Origin: Alphaproteobacteria bacterium
Lineage (GTDB): Bacteria; Pseudomonadota; Alphaproteobacteria; Geminicoccales; Geminicoccaceae
Length of the DNA stretch: 36,933 nucleotides
Assembly: GCA_030431615.1 (NCBI GenBank)
Contig: JAUIID010000027.1
Coordinates: 1 to 36,933, forward strand
Direction of reading: 5' to 3'
This document shows, one piece after another, positions 1 through 7,965 of this stretch. The notes beneath the pieces are model-generated. The model saw only the letters and a program-made list of their open reading frames with translations, was not told the origin of the DNA and did not search any database. Position 1 is the first letter of the stretch. Each line of letters begins with the position of its first letter. Position numbers and translations under genes: made by a program.

Positions 1-1
1 G

Positions 2-451
2 GCGGCGCGGGCCGTTGGGGCGCACGACTTCATCATGGCGCTGCCGGAGGGCTACGACACGCCGCTCGAGCAGCAGGGCGGCAATCTCTCGGTCGGCCAG
101 CGGCAGCTGATCAGCTTCGCCCGGGCACTGGTCGCCGATGCCAGCATCCTGATCCTCGACGAGGCGACCGCCAATGTCGACAGCTACACCGAGCGGTTGA
201 TCCAGCAGGCGCTGGTCCGTCTGCTCGAGGGGCGCACGGCGCTGGTCATCGCCCACCGTCTGGCGACCATCCGCCATGCCGACCGGATCATCGTGCTGCG
301 CGATGGCCAGGTGATCGAGACCGGCAGCCACGCCGAGCTGATGCGCGAGAACGGGCTCTATGCCCGCCTCTATCGCCTCAACTATGCCTCCTTCGACGAC
401 GTCCAGGCCGATGACATGGCCACTGCCGGCAAGGGTCCCGGCGCAGGCTAG
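2..451 (+). CDS. ABC exporter, C-terminal part of the ATPase domain (5' end cut off)
   Basis: The reading frame is open from the window edge, so only the last ~149 residues are visible. They hold the second half of an ABC-type ATPase: signature LSVGQRQ, Walker B ILILDEATANVD and the switch histidine in VIAHRLATI. The stretch just before the signature (PEGYDTPLEQQGGNLS) and the D-loop/H-loop spacing match exporters of the MsbA/MDR type, in which this ATPase is fused behind six membrane helices; the membrane part is outside the window. The substrate cannot be told. The stop codon overlaps the stop of the convergent mucR-like gene (shared bases 449-450), so the two genes end head to head with no gap. 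The internal ATG at 35 is not the real start because the homologous sequence continues upstream of it. Confidence 0.9.
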   Translation, partial: AARAVGAHDFIMALPEGYDTPLEQQGGNLSVGQRQLISFARALVADASILILDEATANVDSYTERLIQQALVRLLEGRTALVIAHRLATIRHADRIIVLRDGQVIETGSHAELMRENGLYARLYRLNYASFDDVQADDMATAGKGPGAG

Positions 452-1071
452 TCGCTCGGCTGCGATTCCGGCTCGGGCTGCGGCTGGCGCGCCGGGTCGT
501 CGGCGCTCCCGGGCTTCGCTGCCCGCCGGCCGCGGATCGGCTTGATGCCGAGGCGGCGCTTCGGCTGCTCCGTGGCGGGCACTTCTGCCGGCTCGGACGC
601 CTGCGGCTCCGGTACCTCGGGTTCCAGCGCCTCGGGTGCCGGCGCCTCGGGTTCCGACTGGGCGACGGGCTCCGGCACTGCGCGCAGCCCGAGGCCGGCT
701 TGTCGCGCGATCTCGGCCCGTTGCGCGGACGAGGCGGGGGCGACCATCGGGTAGTCGCGGTCGAGCGCGTAGCGTTCGCGGTAGTCGCCGGGCGTCAGCC
801 CGTGCGCGGAAAGGAGATGGCGGCGCAGCGTCTTCAACCGTCTGCCGCATACCAGGCAGACGAGGCCGTCGCGGCGCACGGAATCCTCGATCGGCACGGC
901 CGGCGTGGCCGTGGTCGGCTCCTCCGGCGGCCGGCCGAGAGCACCGAGCTCCGTGGCGACCGTGGTGACCAGCCGGCCCACATCGGCGGCGGCAAGGTCG
1001 TGGCTGCGAAAATAGGCCGTAACGATTCGGGTCGTCAGCTCGGCCAGGCTTGGCGCGTCGTCGTCGCTCAT
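448..1071 (-). CDS. MucR/Ros family zinc-finger transcriptional regulator with a long C-terminal tail
   Basis: This is a predicted DNA-binding regulator of the MucR/Ros family, which controls envelope, motility and cell-cycle genes in alphaproteobacteria. Around residues 70-92 is the Cys2His2 finger CLVCGRRLKTLRRHLLSAHG (C-x2-C-x9-H-x4-H), followed by the family hallmark GLTPGDYRERYAL and DYPMVAP and then ARQAGLGL. Start: the frame is open further upstream, but the ATG at 1071 begins with MSDDDAPSLAELT, which fits the family; the Shine-Dalgarno there is weak. After about residue 130 there is a Pro/Glu-rich tail with recurring PEP and EPE elements that ends in a basic patch (KRRLGIKPIRGRRAAK). 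Family members are usually about 140-150 residues, so this 207-residue protein carries an unusual extension. Family assignment is firm; targets are unknown. Confidence 0.85.
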   Translation of the reverse strand: MSDDDAPSLAELTTRIVTAYFRSHDLAAADVGRLVTTVATELGALGRPPEEPTTATPAVPIEDSVRRDGLVCLVCGRRLKTLRRHLLSAHGLTPGDYRERYALDRDYPMVAPASSAQRAEIARQAGLGLRAVPEPVAQSEPEAPAPEALEPEVPEPQASEPAEVPATEQPKRRLGIKPIRGRRAAKPGSADDPARQPQPEPESQPSD

Positions 1072-1209
1072 TGTTGCTTTCAGGCTTGCTTGCAGGGCTG
1101 TTCTCGTCGTCGGCCGGATTCCCGGTCCGCATTTGCTCCGAGGTTGGCGGCACCGTCCACACGATACAAGCGCTTTTCTAAAGGTGTGGCATGTCGAAGC
1201 CGGGGGGTG

Positions 1210-1244
1210 CCCTGTCGGCCGCACCGGGCGGGCGCCCGGCAGGG
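1210..1244 (-). other. GC-rich stem-loop after the transporter-fusion gene
   Basis: CCGGGC (1224-1229) pairs with GCCCGG (1234-1239) around a 4-base loop. An outer CCCTG/CAGGG pair (1210-1214, 1240-1244) could extend the stem with an internal bulge. It begins right after the stop codon of the minus-strand gene at 1246. No U-run follows, so it may be a Rho-assisted terminator or an mRNA 3' end. Confidence 0.35.
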
Positions 1245-1245
1245 T

Positions 1246-4200
1246 TCAGCTCCTGCCGTTCGCCGTTGCCATCTCGAGCCTGGTCTCCGGCCGTTGCGGC
1301 TCCGGCGTTCGGGTGTCGGGCAGGCGGCCGCGGGCCGTGCGTTCCTGGCGCAGGCGCCGGGCGAGCAGGCGGCAGAGCGCTTCGGTCAGCAGCGGATGGT
1401 CGCGGGCGACGTCCTCGTAGGTGACCCGATGCAGCTGCAGGAGCCGGCAGGCGGTGCCGGCGGTGATGCCTGGGGCCGTCACGGTCGGGTCGACCAGCGC
1501 CGTCTCGCCGACCATCCCGCCCGGGCTCACGGTCTCGATCCGGCCGTCCGGCCAGGCCACCTCGACACTGCCTTCGTCGACCAGCCAGACCAGCGGCAGC
1601 GCGCCGCCGCCGCGCTGGACGGTCATGCCGGCTGCAAAGCGCCGCTCCTCGACCAGTGGCGCCAGCCCCTCGAGCGCGTCGAGCGGCAGCTCGGCCAGGA
1701 GCTCGAATCGCTTGAGGCGGAGCATCGCCTCGAGGAGGCGTTCGTCGTCGATCGACTGGTCGGCACGGGCGAAGAGCGGCGCGAAGAGCGGTGCCAAGGT
1801 CGGCATGGCCACCTCGTCGGTCGTTGCGGGCAGGGTCGGTACGGCCGGCACGCCGCGCCGGCGCAGGAGCCGGGTCGCGGCGCGCAGCCACCGGCCGTCG
1901 ATATGCTCGACCAGCCGCTCGATGGCGTCGGCCGACGCCCCGGGCGGGACGGGACCATGGTCGGCGGCTGCCCGCTGGTGCGGCAGGTGCAGGCGCTCGA
2001 GCAGCGGCACGAAGCGGCGGGCGAGCTGGCCGTTGCGGAGCGAGACGAGGCCGTCGATGCCGCCGGCGACGAGCCGGGTGTCGGCCTCGCCGAGGGCGCG
2101 GCGCAGCTCTGCCGCATGGCCCGCCTCGCCGAGGGCGGCGAGGCCGGCGAAGAGCCGGTCGGTGACGCTCCGCGCATGGTCGAGCAGGGCCGCATGCAGC
2201 GGCGCCAGCGCCGTGTCGCCGGTCGCCGCGATCCGGTCGAGCAGGTGGGCGTCGCGCTCGGCGAGCTCGGCGAGGCCGGCGATCAGGCGCCGGAGCAGAC
2301 GGCGGGCCGGCCGGCCTTCGACCGCTGCCAGGAGCTCGATGACGCCGAGCGACGCAGCCTGGTGGCTGCCGCCATCGGCCGGAAGCACCGCCAGCACGCG
2401 GTCAGCGAGCGGCAGGAGGGCGTGGACGGCGACGCGCCGCACCTGGCGGCTCGGATCGGTGAGGGCAGCCATGCCGAGCTCGAGCAGCTCGGCGGGCGGC
2501 AGCATGGCTGCGAGCGCGCCGAGCGCCCTGGCCCGATGCGCCGGTGCCGCGGCGTGCAGCCCTTCCCGGGCGAGCGCCAGCAGCGCCGGATCGGGGCTCT
2601 CGGGCGGGTGGCGCAGCACGGCTTCGAGGAGGGCATGGCGCAGCACCTCGGGCGTGCCCGCGTGGCCGATCCCCGGCGCCAGGTGCCGCGCCAGGGCCGG
2701 GGGCGCGCGCCGCACCACGGCGGCGAGCCGGCCGGTGAGCGTGGCGTCGCTCTGCCAGTCGTGGCTGCCCTGGTCGGTCGGCGGCCGGTCGCCTGCGGCA
2801 CCCTCGCGCTCCAGCCAGGGGCAGCCGCCGAGGAGATCGGCGAGGGCCCGGGTGAAATCGCCGGCGGCCAGCGTCCTCGGCTCCACCCCGGCGAGCAGGC
2901 ACGCCGCACTGAGGAGGGCCATGGCCTCGCGCTCGGCCCGGGCGGTAGCGGCGTCCAGCGCCGGCACGAGGATGTCGGGGCCCGCCTGCGCCAGGATCGC
3001 CACGACCCGCGCCCAGTCCCTTTCGCCGAGCCGCGGCGCCACCTCGACCAGGGCGGTGGCGAGGCCGGCGACCAGCGCGGCTCCAGCGGCCGCCCCGGTT
3101 CGCACGAGGGCGGCCTCGACGAGGTCGACGGCGAGCTCGCGGTCCGCCGCCCGGCGGCTGGCGAGGAGCGGGACGAGCCGGGCCGGGTCGATCGCCGCCT
3201 CACCCGGTGACGCCTGGCGCCGCGGGGGGGCCGTCCGGCGTGCCCGCTGGCCGTGCCGCAGGTGCCGCACCAAAGTCGGCAGATAGTGCCGTGCCACCAG
3301 GAGGTTGAGCAGGACGAAGAAGCCGGCGGCGACGAGTGCGAGTACGCGGGCCCGGAACGCCGCATCGTCGGCGGGCAGGATGGCGAGGACGAACCCGGCC
3401 AGCGCCATGCCGACCGGGTAGAAGACGCCGTCGGCGAGGGTCCGCGCCCGGCCGTGCACGGCGGCCGGCAGGGCACCGTAGTTCGTGGTGTTGACCGGCT
3501 CGAACACGGCGTTCGAGACGGCTTCGGTGTTGATATGGGCGAGGATCGCCCAGCCGAGGCGCGGCTGGGCCAGGAGGGCCGCGAGGCAGGCGAGGGAGCC
3601 GATGGGGAAGAGCAGGTTGCGCAGGAAGGGGCCCGCCCGCTCGACCACGCCCCGTGCGGCGAGCCAGAGCACGGCGAGTTCGGCGAGCTGCAGGCCGGCG
3701 AAGAGCAGCGCCAGGAACCGGCCGAGCTCGGCCTCGTCCGTATAGGCCTCGGCATAGAGGGCGAAGCAGACGAACTCGGTGAGGCTGTAGACGACGGTCA
3801 GCATCATCGAGTTGAGCGCCAGGAGCAGGGCGAAGGGATGGCGGGCGAGGAACCGCCCGAGATCGCCGAGGCCGGTCCCGCTGTCGCCGTCCGCCGCGGC
3901 CTCGCCCGTCGTCCGCGGCACCGGCGTGGACCAGAGCGCCAGCACGGCGAGGGCGGCGAGCAGGATCACCGGCAGGAGGAGCTGGGCGGGCGAGAGCCAG
4001 AGGAGGGCGCGTTCGGCGAGGATGCCGGCTGTGCTGCCACCGAGGGCAATGGCGATATAGAGTCGCGTCGTCAGCCGGCGCAGCTGCAGGTTGTCGAGGA
4101 AGGCAGCCGCCAGGACCCAGAAGACGATGTCGGTGACGATGTCGTAGAGATGGGCCGTCAGCAGCAGGGCCATGGGTGCCCAGGCCATGCCGAGCACGAG

Positions 4201-4476
4201 GGCGACGAGGAGGCCGATCATGACCAGGGCGATGGCGAGGGCGAGGCCCGGCAGCAGCCGGCCGCCCGGCACCCGGTCGACGACATGCCCGAGCCCGATT
4301 GAGACGAGCGTGGCGAGCACCGCCAGGGCCACGTAGAGCAGCGGCAGGCCGGCGACGCCGTCCCGGGCGAGGAAGAGCGTGGTGCCGGTGGTGTAGAGCA
4401 GCACCTTGCCGGCGCTGAGCAGCCCCGCCACCAGCGCCAGCCGCAGCACCACCGGGAGGCGGCCCGCCCTGGCCAT
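1246..4476 (-). CDS. Nucleotide-transporter-like (NTT/MFS) membrane protein fused to HEAT repeats and a cyclic-nucleotide-binding fold
   Basis: A 1076-residue three-part protein. Residues ~1-400 hold roughly a dozen hydrophobic helices resembling the Npt1/Npt2 ATP/ADP translocase branch of the MFS, including NTTNYGALP...RARTLADGVFYPVGMALAG, the sort of segment seen in NTT-like proteins. Residues ~420-890 are alpha-helical, Ala/Leu-rich HEAT-like repeats with the pattern D.S..VRR.AV.ALL. Residues ~915-1050 form a cyclic-nucleotide-binding fold (FELLAELPLDALEGLA, then GGMVGETALVD). In that cassette the Gly-Glu pair is present, but the Arg that normally contacts the cyclic phosphate appears replaced (TVTAPGITAG), so cNMP binding is doubtful. 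The gene starts 21 bases after the SET gene, indicating co-transcription. I infer a membrane carrier with a large cytoplasmic sensing arm; its substrate is unknown, and true nucleotide transport is not established by these motifs. Confidence 0.75.
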   Translation of the reverse strand: MARAGRLPVVLRLALVAGLLSAGKVLLYTTGTTLFLARDGVAGLPLLYVALAVLATLVSIGLGHVVDRVPGGRLLPGLALAIALVMIGLLVALVLGMAWAPMALLLTAHLYDIVTDIVFWVLAAAFLDNLQLRRLTTRLYIAIALGGSTAGILAERALLWLSPAQLLLPVILLAALAVLALWSTPVPRTTGEAAADGDSGTGLGDLGRFLARHPFALLLALNSMMLTVVYSLTEFVCFALYAEAYTDEAELGRFLALLFAGLQLAELAVLWLAARGVVERAGPFLRNLLFPIGSLACLAALLAQPRLGWAILAHINTEAVSNAVFEPVNTTNYGALPAAVHGRARTLADGVFYPVGMALAGFVLAILPADDAAFRARVLALVAAGFFVLLNLLVARHYLPTLVRHLRHGQRARRTAPPRRQASPGEAAIDPARLVPLLASRRAADRELAVDLVEAALVRTGAAAGAALVAGLATALVEVAPRLGERDWARVVAILAQAGPDILVPALDAATARAEREAMALLSAACLLAGVEPRTLAAGDFTRALADLLGGCPWLEREGAAGDRPPTDQGSHDWQSDATLTGRLAAVVRRAPPALARHLAPGIGHAGTPEVLRHALLEAVLRHPPESPDPALLALAREGLHAAAPAHRARALGALAAMLPPAELLELGMAALTDPSRQVRRVAVHALLPLADRVLAVLPADGGSHQAASLGVIELLAAVEGRPARRLLRRLIAGLAELAERDAHLLDRIAATGDTALAPLHAALLDHARSVTDRLFAGLAALGEAGHAAELRRALGEADTRLVAGGIDGLVSLRNGQLARRFVPLLERLHLPHQRAAADHGPVPPGASADAIERLVEHIDGRWLRAATRLLRRRGVPAVPTLPATTDEVAMPTLAPLFAPLFARADQSIDDERLLEAMLRLKRFELLAELPLDALEGLAPLVEERRFAAGMTVQRGGGALPLVWLVDEGSVEVAWPDGRIETVSPGGMVGETALVDPTVTAPGITAGTACRLLQLHRVTYEDVARDHPLLTEALCRLLARRLRQERTARGRLPDTRTPEPQRPETRLEMATANGRS

Positions 4477-4497
4477 CGGGGCCTGCTCGACGGCCGA

Positions 4498-5106
4498 TCA
4501 GGCCGAGACCGCCTCGCCGCCGGCCCGGGCTTCGGCCCCGCGTTCGGCATCGGCGCCGACCGAAAGGGCGGGCTGGCCGGCCGGGGTGGCGACGAAGCGG
4601 CCGACCACGCCGGCTGCCAGGTAGCGCTCCTGCAGGGCCGGGGGCAGGGTCTCGAAGGCGCCGATCGTGCCGCGGCAGGTGGCGGCCCCGCAGGCGCAGC
4701 TCATCCGCTCGGGCGTGCCGGAGATGTAGGTGGAGTAGTCGTAGGTGAGCTCCTCCCCCTGGGCGATGGCACGCAATGCGATCATCCGGTAGCCGGCCGG
4801 GGTCAGCATGAGGCCGGTATTGGGGTCACAGCTGTGATTGACGAAATCGTCGAGATTGGCGTTCGGCAGCAGGAACGCATCGGTCCCGATCTGGAAGAGA
4901 TCCTGGCTGAGGTCGTAGCCGCGGGCCTCTGCCTCGGCCAGGGTCATGATCCCGGCATAGTAGTCGCCGTCCTCGTCGACGACGAGCGTGCTGCCCATCG
5001 CGAAGGCGCGCGCCGCGAAGATCCCGAAGCCGCGGCCGGGGGTTTCGGCAATGTAGATGTGCAGGCACTTGGTCAGCTTCTTGAGCCGTGACAGCACGTC
5101 GCTCAT
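4498..5106 (-). CDS. SET-domain protein-lysine methyltransferase
   Basis: A compact 202-residue SET-domain protein predicted to move a methyl group from S-adenosylmethionine to a lysine of a protein target. Visible motifs in order: GRGFGIFAARAF (N-SET), DDFVNHSCDPNTGL containing the NHSC cofactor motif, GEELTYDYSTY with the catalytic Tyr motif, and a post-SET-like cysteine group CACGAATCRG that could help bind zinc. The frame is open to a TTG at 5199, but that extension is low-complexity and the ATG at 5106 opens directly on the conserved region. A TATACT that could be a -10 box lies at 5204-5199. The gene is followed after 21 bases by the transporter fusion, so they probably form an operon. 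Bacterial SET proteins act on histone-like or ribosomal proteins, or on host proteins; nothing here identifies the target. Confidence 0.85.
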   Translation of the reverse strand: MSDVLSRLKKLTKCLHIYIAETPGRGFGIFAARAFAMGSTLVVDEDGDYYAGIMTLAEAEARGYDLSQDLFQIGTDAFLLPNANLDDFVNHSCDPNTGLMLTPAGYRMIALRAIAQGEELTYDYSTYISGTPERMSCACGAATCRGTIGAFETLPPALQERYLAAGVVGRFVATPAGQPALSVGADAERGAEARAGGEAVSA

Positions 5107-5258
5107 GGTGACGGTTTCCCGGTGGTTCGCCGGCTCGGCGGGACTGCCGGAGCCAGGGCGTCGCCGCCGTCCACCGGGATAACCGAACTCAACCGTCAAG
5201 TATAGTCATCAACTCTAAATCCCGTATTGCGCGATAGCGATCCAGCGGCGCCAGGGGG

Positions 5259-7784
5259 TCAGGCGGGCGCCAGGCCGGTCGCGTGTTCCGCCAGGAAGCC
5301 GGTCAGCTGAGCCAGCGGCATGGGCCTGGCGAAGTAGTAGCCCTGCGCCTCGTGGCAGCCGGCCTGCTCCAGGAAGTGGCGCTGCTCGATGGTCTCCACC
5401 CCCTCGGCGCAGATCGTCATGCCGAGGCTCTCGCCGATGCCGACCACCGCCTTGACGATCGCCGCCCCGTTGCCCCGCTTGCCGAGATCCATGACGAAGG
5501 ACCGGTCGATCTTGATCTTGTCGAAGGGGAAGCGGTTCAGGTAGCTCAGGCTCGAATAGCCCGTGCCGAAGTCGTCCATGGCGATCCTGGCACCCATGTC
5601 CTTGACGTGGCGCAGCTCGGCGATCGCCGCCTCGGCGCCCTCGATCATCACGCTCTCGGTGATCTCGAGCTCGAGCCGGGCGGGGTCGAAGCCGGTCTCG
5701 GCGATGGTGTCGGCGACCATCTCGGCGATGCCGCCGCGCTTCAGCTGGACCGGCGAGAGGTTGACCGCGAGCTCGATGTCGCCGTGCGCGCGGATGTCGG
5801 TGCAGGCCCGGCGCAGGACCCAGGCGCCGAGCTCGACGATCAGCCCGGTCTCCTCGGCGACGCCGATGAACTCGGCCGGCGAGACCATGCCCCGCTCCGG
5901 ATGGTTCCAGCGGACCAGCGCCTCGACGCCGCCGATACGACCCCGCTTCAGGTCGATCTTGGGCTGGTAGAAGAGCTCGAGCTCCTGCCGCACGAGGGCC
6001 AGGCGGAGATCGCGCTCCAGCGCCTTGCGGGCCTGCAGCCGCGCATCCATGTCGCGCTCGAAGAAGCGGAAGGTGCTGCGCCCCTCGCTCTTGGCACGGT
6101 CGAGGGCGATGTCGGCGTTCTGCAGGAGGCGGCCGCTGATCGAGCCGTCGCCGGGCAGCATGGCGATACCGATGCTGGCGGTGACGAGGACCCGCTCGAC
6201 GCCGATGTCGAAGGGCATCTCGACGACCGAAAGGATGCGGCGGGCGAGGAGCTCGACCGCGGCCACGTCCTGCACGGCGGTCTGGATCACCACGAACTCG
6301 TCGCCACCGACCCTGGCGAGCGTGTCGGTCTCGCGCAGGCACGCCTCGAGCCGCTCGGCGACCTGGCGGATCAGCGCGTCGCCGGCACCGTGGCCGAGCG
6401 TGTCGTTGACGTCCTTGAAGCGGTCGAGATCGACGCAGAGCACGGCCGCCATCTCGCGCCGGCGGGCGACCTGGGCGATGGTCTCGTCGAGGCGCTCGCC
6501 CAGCATGTTGCGGTTGGGCAGGCCGGTCAGGGCGTCGTGGCGCGACAGGAACTGCGCCCGGCGCTCCGCCTCGAGCTCGCGGGTGATGTCGGTGGCGGTG
6601 CCGCGGAAGCCCTGGAAGGCGCCGGCCGGATCGACCACCGGCTTGCCGGCGATGCGCAGCGAGTGGCGAACCCCGTCGGCATCGTCGCACACCGCCAGGA
6701 TGTTGCGGAACGGCAGCCGCTCGGCCAGGGCCCGGCTGTAGTGCGCCCACTGGATCTCGCTGTCGCCCTGATGGAAGAGCTGGTCGAGCGGCCGGCCGGT
6801 CATGCTGGAGGCGGGAATGCCGATGATCTCGGCAACCCGCTCGGAGACGAAAGCCAGGTGCAGCGTCTGGTCGGTTTCCCAGATCCAGTCGGAGCTGGCG
6901 TCGGCGACGTCGCGGAACCGTGCCTGGCTGTCCTCGAAGGCCTGCGCCGCCTGGCCGGCCTGGCGGATGACGACGCCGCTGAAGCCGCCGATGACGACAA
7001 GGGCGAGCACGAGCGAGGGCGCGATCGAACGAATGAACTGGCGGCCCGGCCGGTGCGGCTGCCAGGCCAGCCGGCCGACCTCGGCGCCATCGACCGTGGT
7101 CAGCGGCAGTGACGCCACGGCGTCGTCGTCGGCGATGTCGGCGATGTGCATGCCGGTCAGGCGAAAACGCTCGGCGATGTCGCCGAGCATCGCGGCGTCC
7201 AGCAGCTTGACGAAGACGAGCACGCTGCGCGGCCCGGGCGGCAGCACGAAATCGCCCGTCTCCTCGGGCGTGATGGCGCTCGCCGCGGCGACCGCCACCT
7301 CGCCACCGACCAGCACGAGACCGGTCTGGTAGTCCGGCTCGAGCTCGCTGGCGCGGCGGGCGGCGACGATCAGGTGCTCGAGCCCGCCCGTGATGGAGGG
7401 CAGCTCCGCGGTTTCGGCGCGCTCGCCCTCGAATGCCGCATAGGTCGTCTGGTCGCTGCCGTCGACGACCAGTGTGTACTGGTAGTTGTGGGTCTCGAAG
7501 ATGTAGCCGGCGAAGTTCAGGTCCGCCCAGTCGGGATCGATCTCGAGGTGCAGGTAGCGCACCGTGTCGTTCCACCAGGCATAGTCCTTGGCGACCCGGC
7601 CGACCTGCGTCTCGCGCAGCTGGAGGGTCTGCTCGACGGTATTGATCGACTGGCGACGGGCGGTTTCGTCCTCGGTGCCGGCATTGATCGCCATCAGACC
7701 GAGCAGCACGACGAGGCTGGTGGCCATCAGGGCAGCGGTCGGGGCGATGATCCGCCGACCCAGGCGAGGGCTTATCTTTTCCAT
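5259..7784 (-). CDS. CHASE4-PAS-GGDEF-EAL cyclic-di-GMP turnover protein
   Basis: An 841-residue inner-membrane signalling protein. A helix at ~13-31 is followed by a periplasmic CHASE4-like sensor (~45-200, with KDYAWWNDTVRYL), a second helix (~252-275), a PAS domain (~285-400, DASSDWIWETD), a GGDEF domain and an EAL domain. Both catalytic signatures look intact: RVGGDEFVV near residue 495 for cyclic-di-GMP synthesis, and EALVRW near 619 with VNLSP, DDFGTGYSSLSYL, KIDRSFV and AEGVET for its breakdown. It could therefore do either or both. The ATG at 7784 is preferred because AGGA lies upstream; an in-frame ATG at 7847 has no ribosome site. A GTTAACC element lies about 70 bases upstream. The gene diverges from the aminopropyltransferase gene and precedes the SET gene on the same strand. 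Confidence 0.92.
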   Translation of the reverse strand: MEKISPRLGRRIIAPTAALMATSLVVLLGLMAINAGTEDETARRQSINTVEQTLQLRETQVGRVAKDYAWWNDTVRYLHLEIDPDWADLNFAGYIFETHNYQYTLVVDGSDQTTYAAFEGERAETAELPSITGGLEHLIVAARRASELEPDYQTGLVLVGGEVAVAAASAITPEETGDFVLPPGPRSVLVFVKLLDAAMLGDIAERFRLTGMHIADIADDDAVASLPLTTVDGAEVGRLAWQPHRPGRQFIRSIAPSLVLALVVIGGFSGVVIRQAGQAAQAFEDSQARFRDVADASSDWIWETDQTLHLAFVSERVAEIIGIPASSMTGRPLDQLFHQGDSEIQWAHYSRALAERLPFRNILAVCDDADGVRHSLRIAGKPVVDPAGAFQGFRGTATDITRELEAERRAQFLSRHDALTGLPNRNMLGERLDETIAQVARRREMAAVLCVDLDRFKDVNDTLGHGAGDALIRQVAERLEACLRETDTLARVGGDEFVVIQTAVQDVAAVELLARRILSVVEMPFDIGVERVLVTASIGIAMLPGDGSISGRLLQNADIALDRAKSEGRSTFRFFERDMDARLQARKALERDLRLALVRQELELFYQPKIDLKRGRIGGVEALVRWNHPERGMVSPAEFIGVAEETGLIVELGAWVLRRACTDIRAHGDIELAVNLSPVQLKRGGIAEMVADTIAETGFDPARLELEITESVMIEGAEAAIAELRHVKDMGARIAMDDFGTGYSSLSYLNRFPFDKIKIDRSFVMDLGKRGNGAAIVKAVVGIGESLGMTICAEGVETIEQRHFLEQAGCHEAQGYYFARPMPLAQLTGFLAEHATGLAPA

Positions 7785-7855
7785 GGCGCTTGCACGTCCT
7801 GAGGCGTTGTTTTCGTGCAGATTGCCCCGAGTATCGCCGTTCCGCATGAAGACGA

Positions 7856-7862
7856 GGTTAAC
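7856..7862 (-). promoter_or_regulatory. GTTAACC, CtrA-like half-site
   Basis: GTTAACC reads on the minus strand upstream of the GGDEF-EAL gene, in the region shared with the divergent speE-like gene. TTAACC is the core half-site bound by the alphaproteobacterial cell-cycle regulator CtrA. Only one half-site is seen and chance occurrence is possible. Confidence 0.3.
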
Positions 7863-7965
7863 GGCGGCCCACTTCGAAAATTCACCGCGAGCCCGGCGTC
7901 GGCCGCTTGTGGCTCGCCAAAAAAGATATCATAGTGTCAGACATTCTACTTTTGAGGGAGCGGCG

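Noticed and set aside
700-3210. Very long plus-strand open frame (836 codons) opposite the mucR-like gene and the transporter fusion
   Set aside because: It is a shadow: the translation is Arg/Gly/Ala-rich low-complexity sequence with no domain, and the opposite strand encodes recognisable MucR and transporter-HEAT proteins. Long antisense frames are expected at this GC content.
5283-7112. 609-codon plus-strand frame opposite the GGDEF-EAL gene
   Set aside because: The minus strand has intact GGDEF and EAL motifs. This frame has no motif and its composition mirrors the codon pattern of the real gene.
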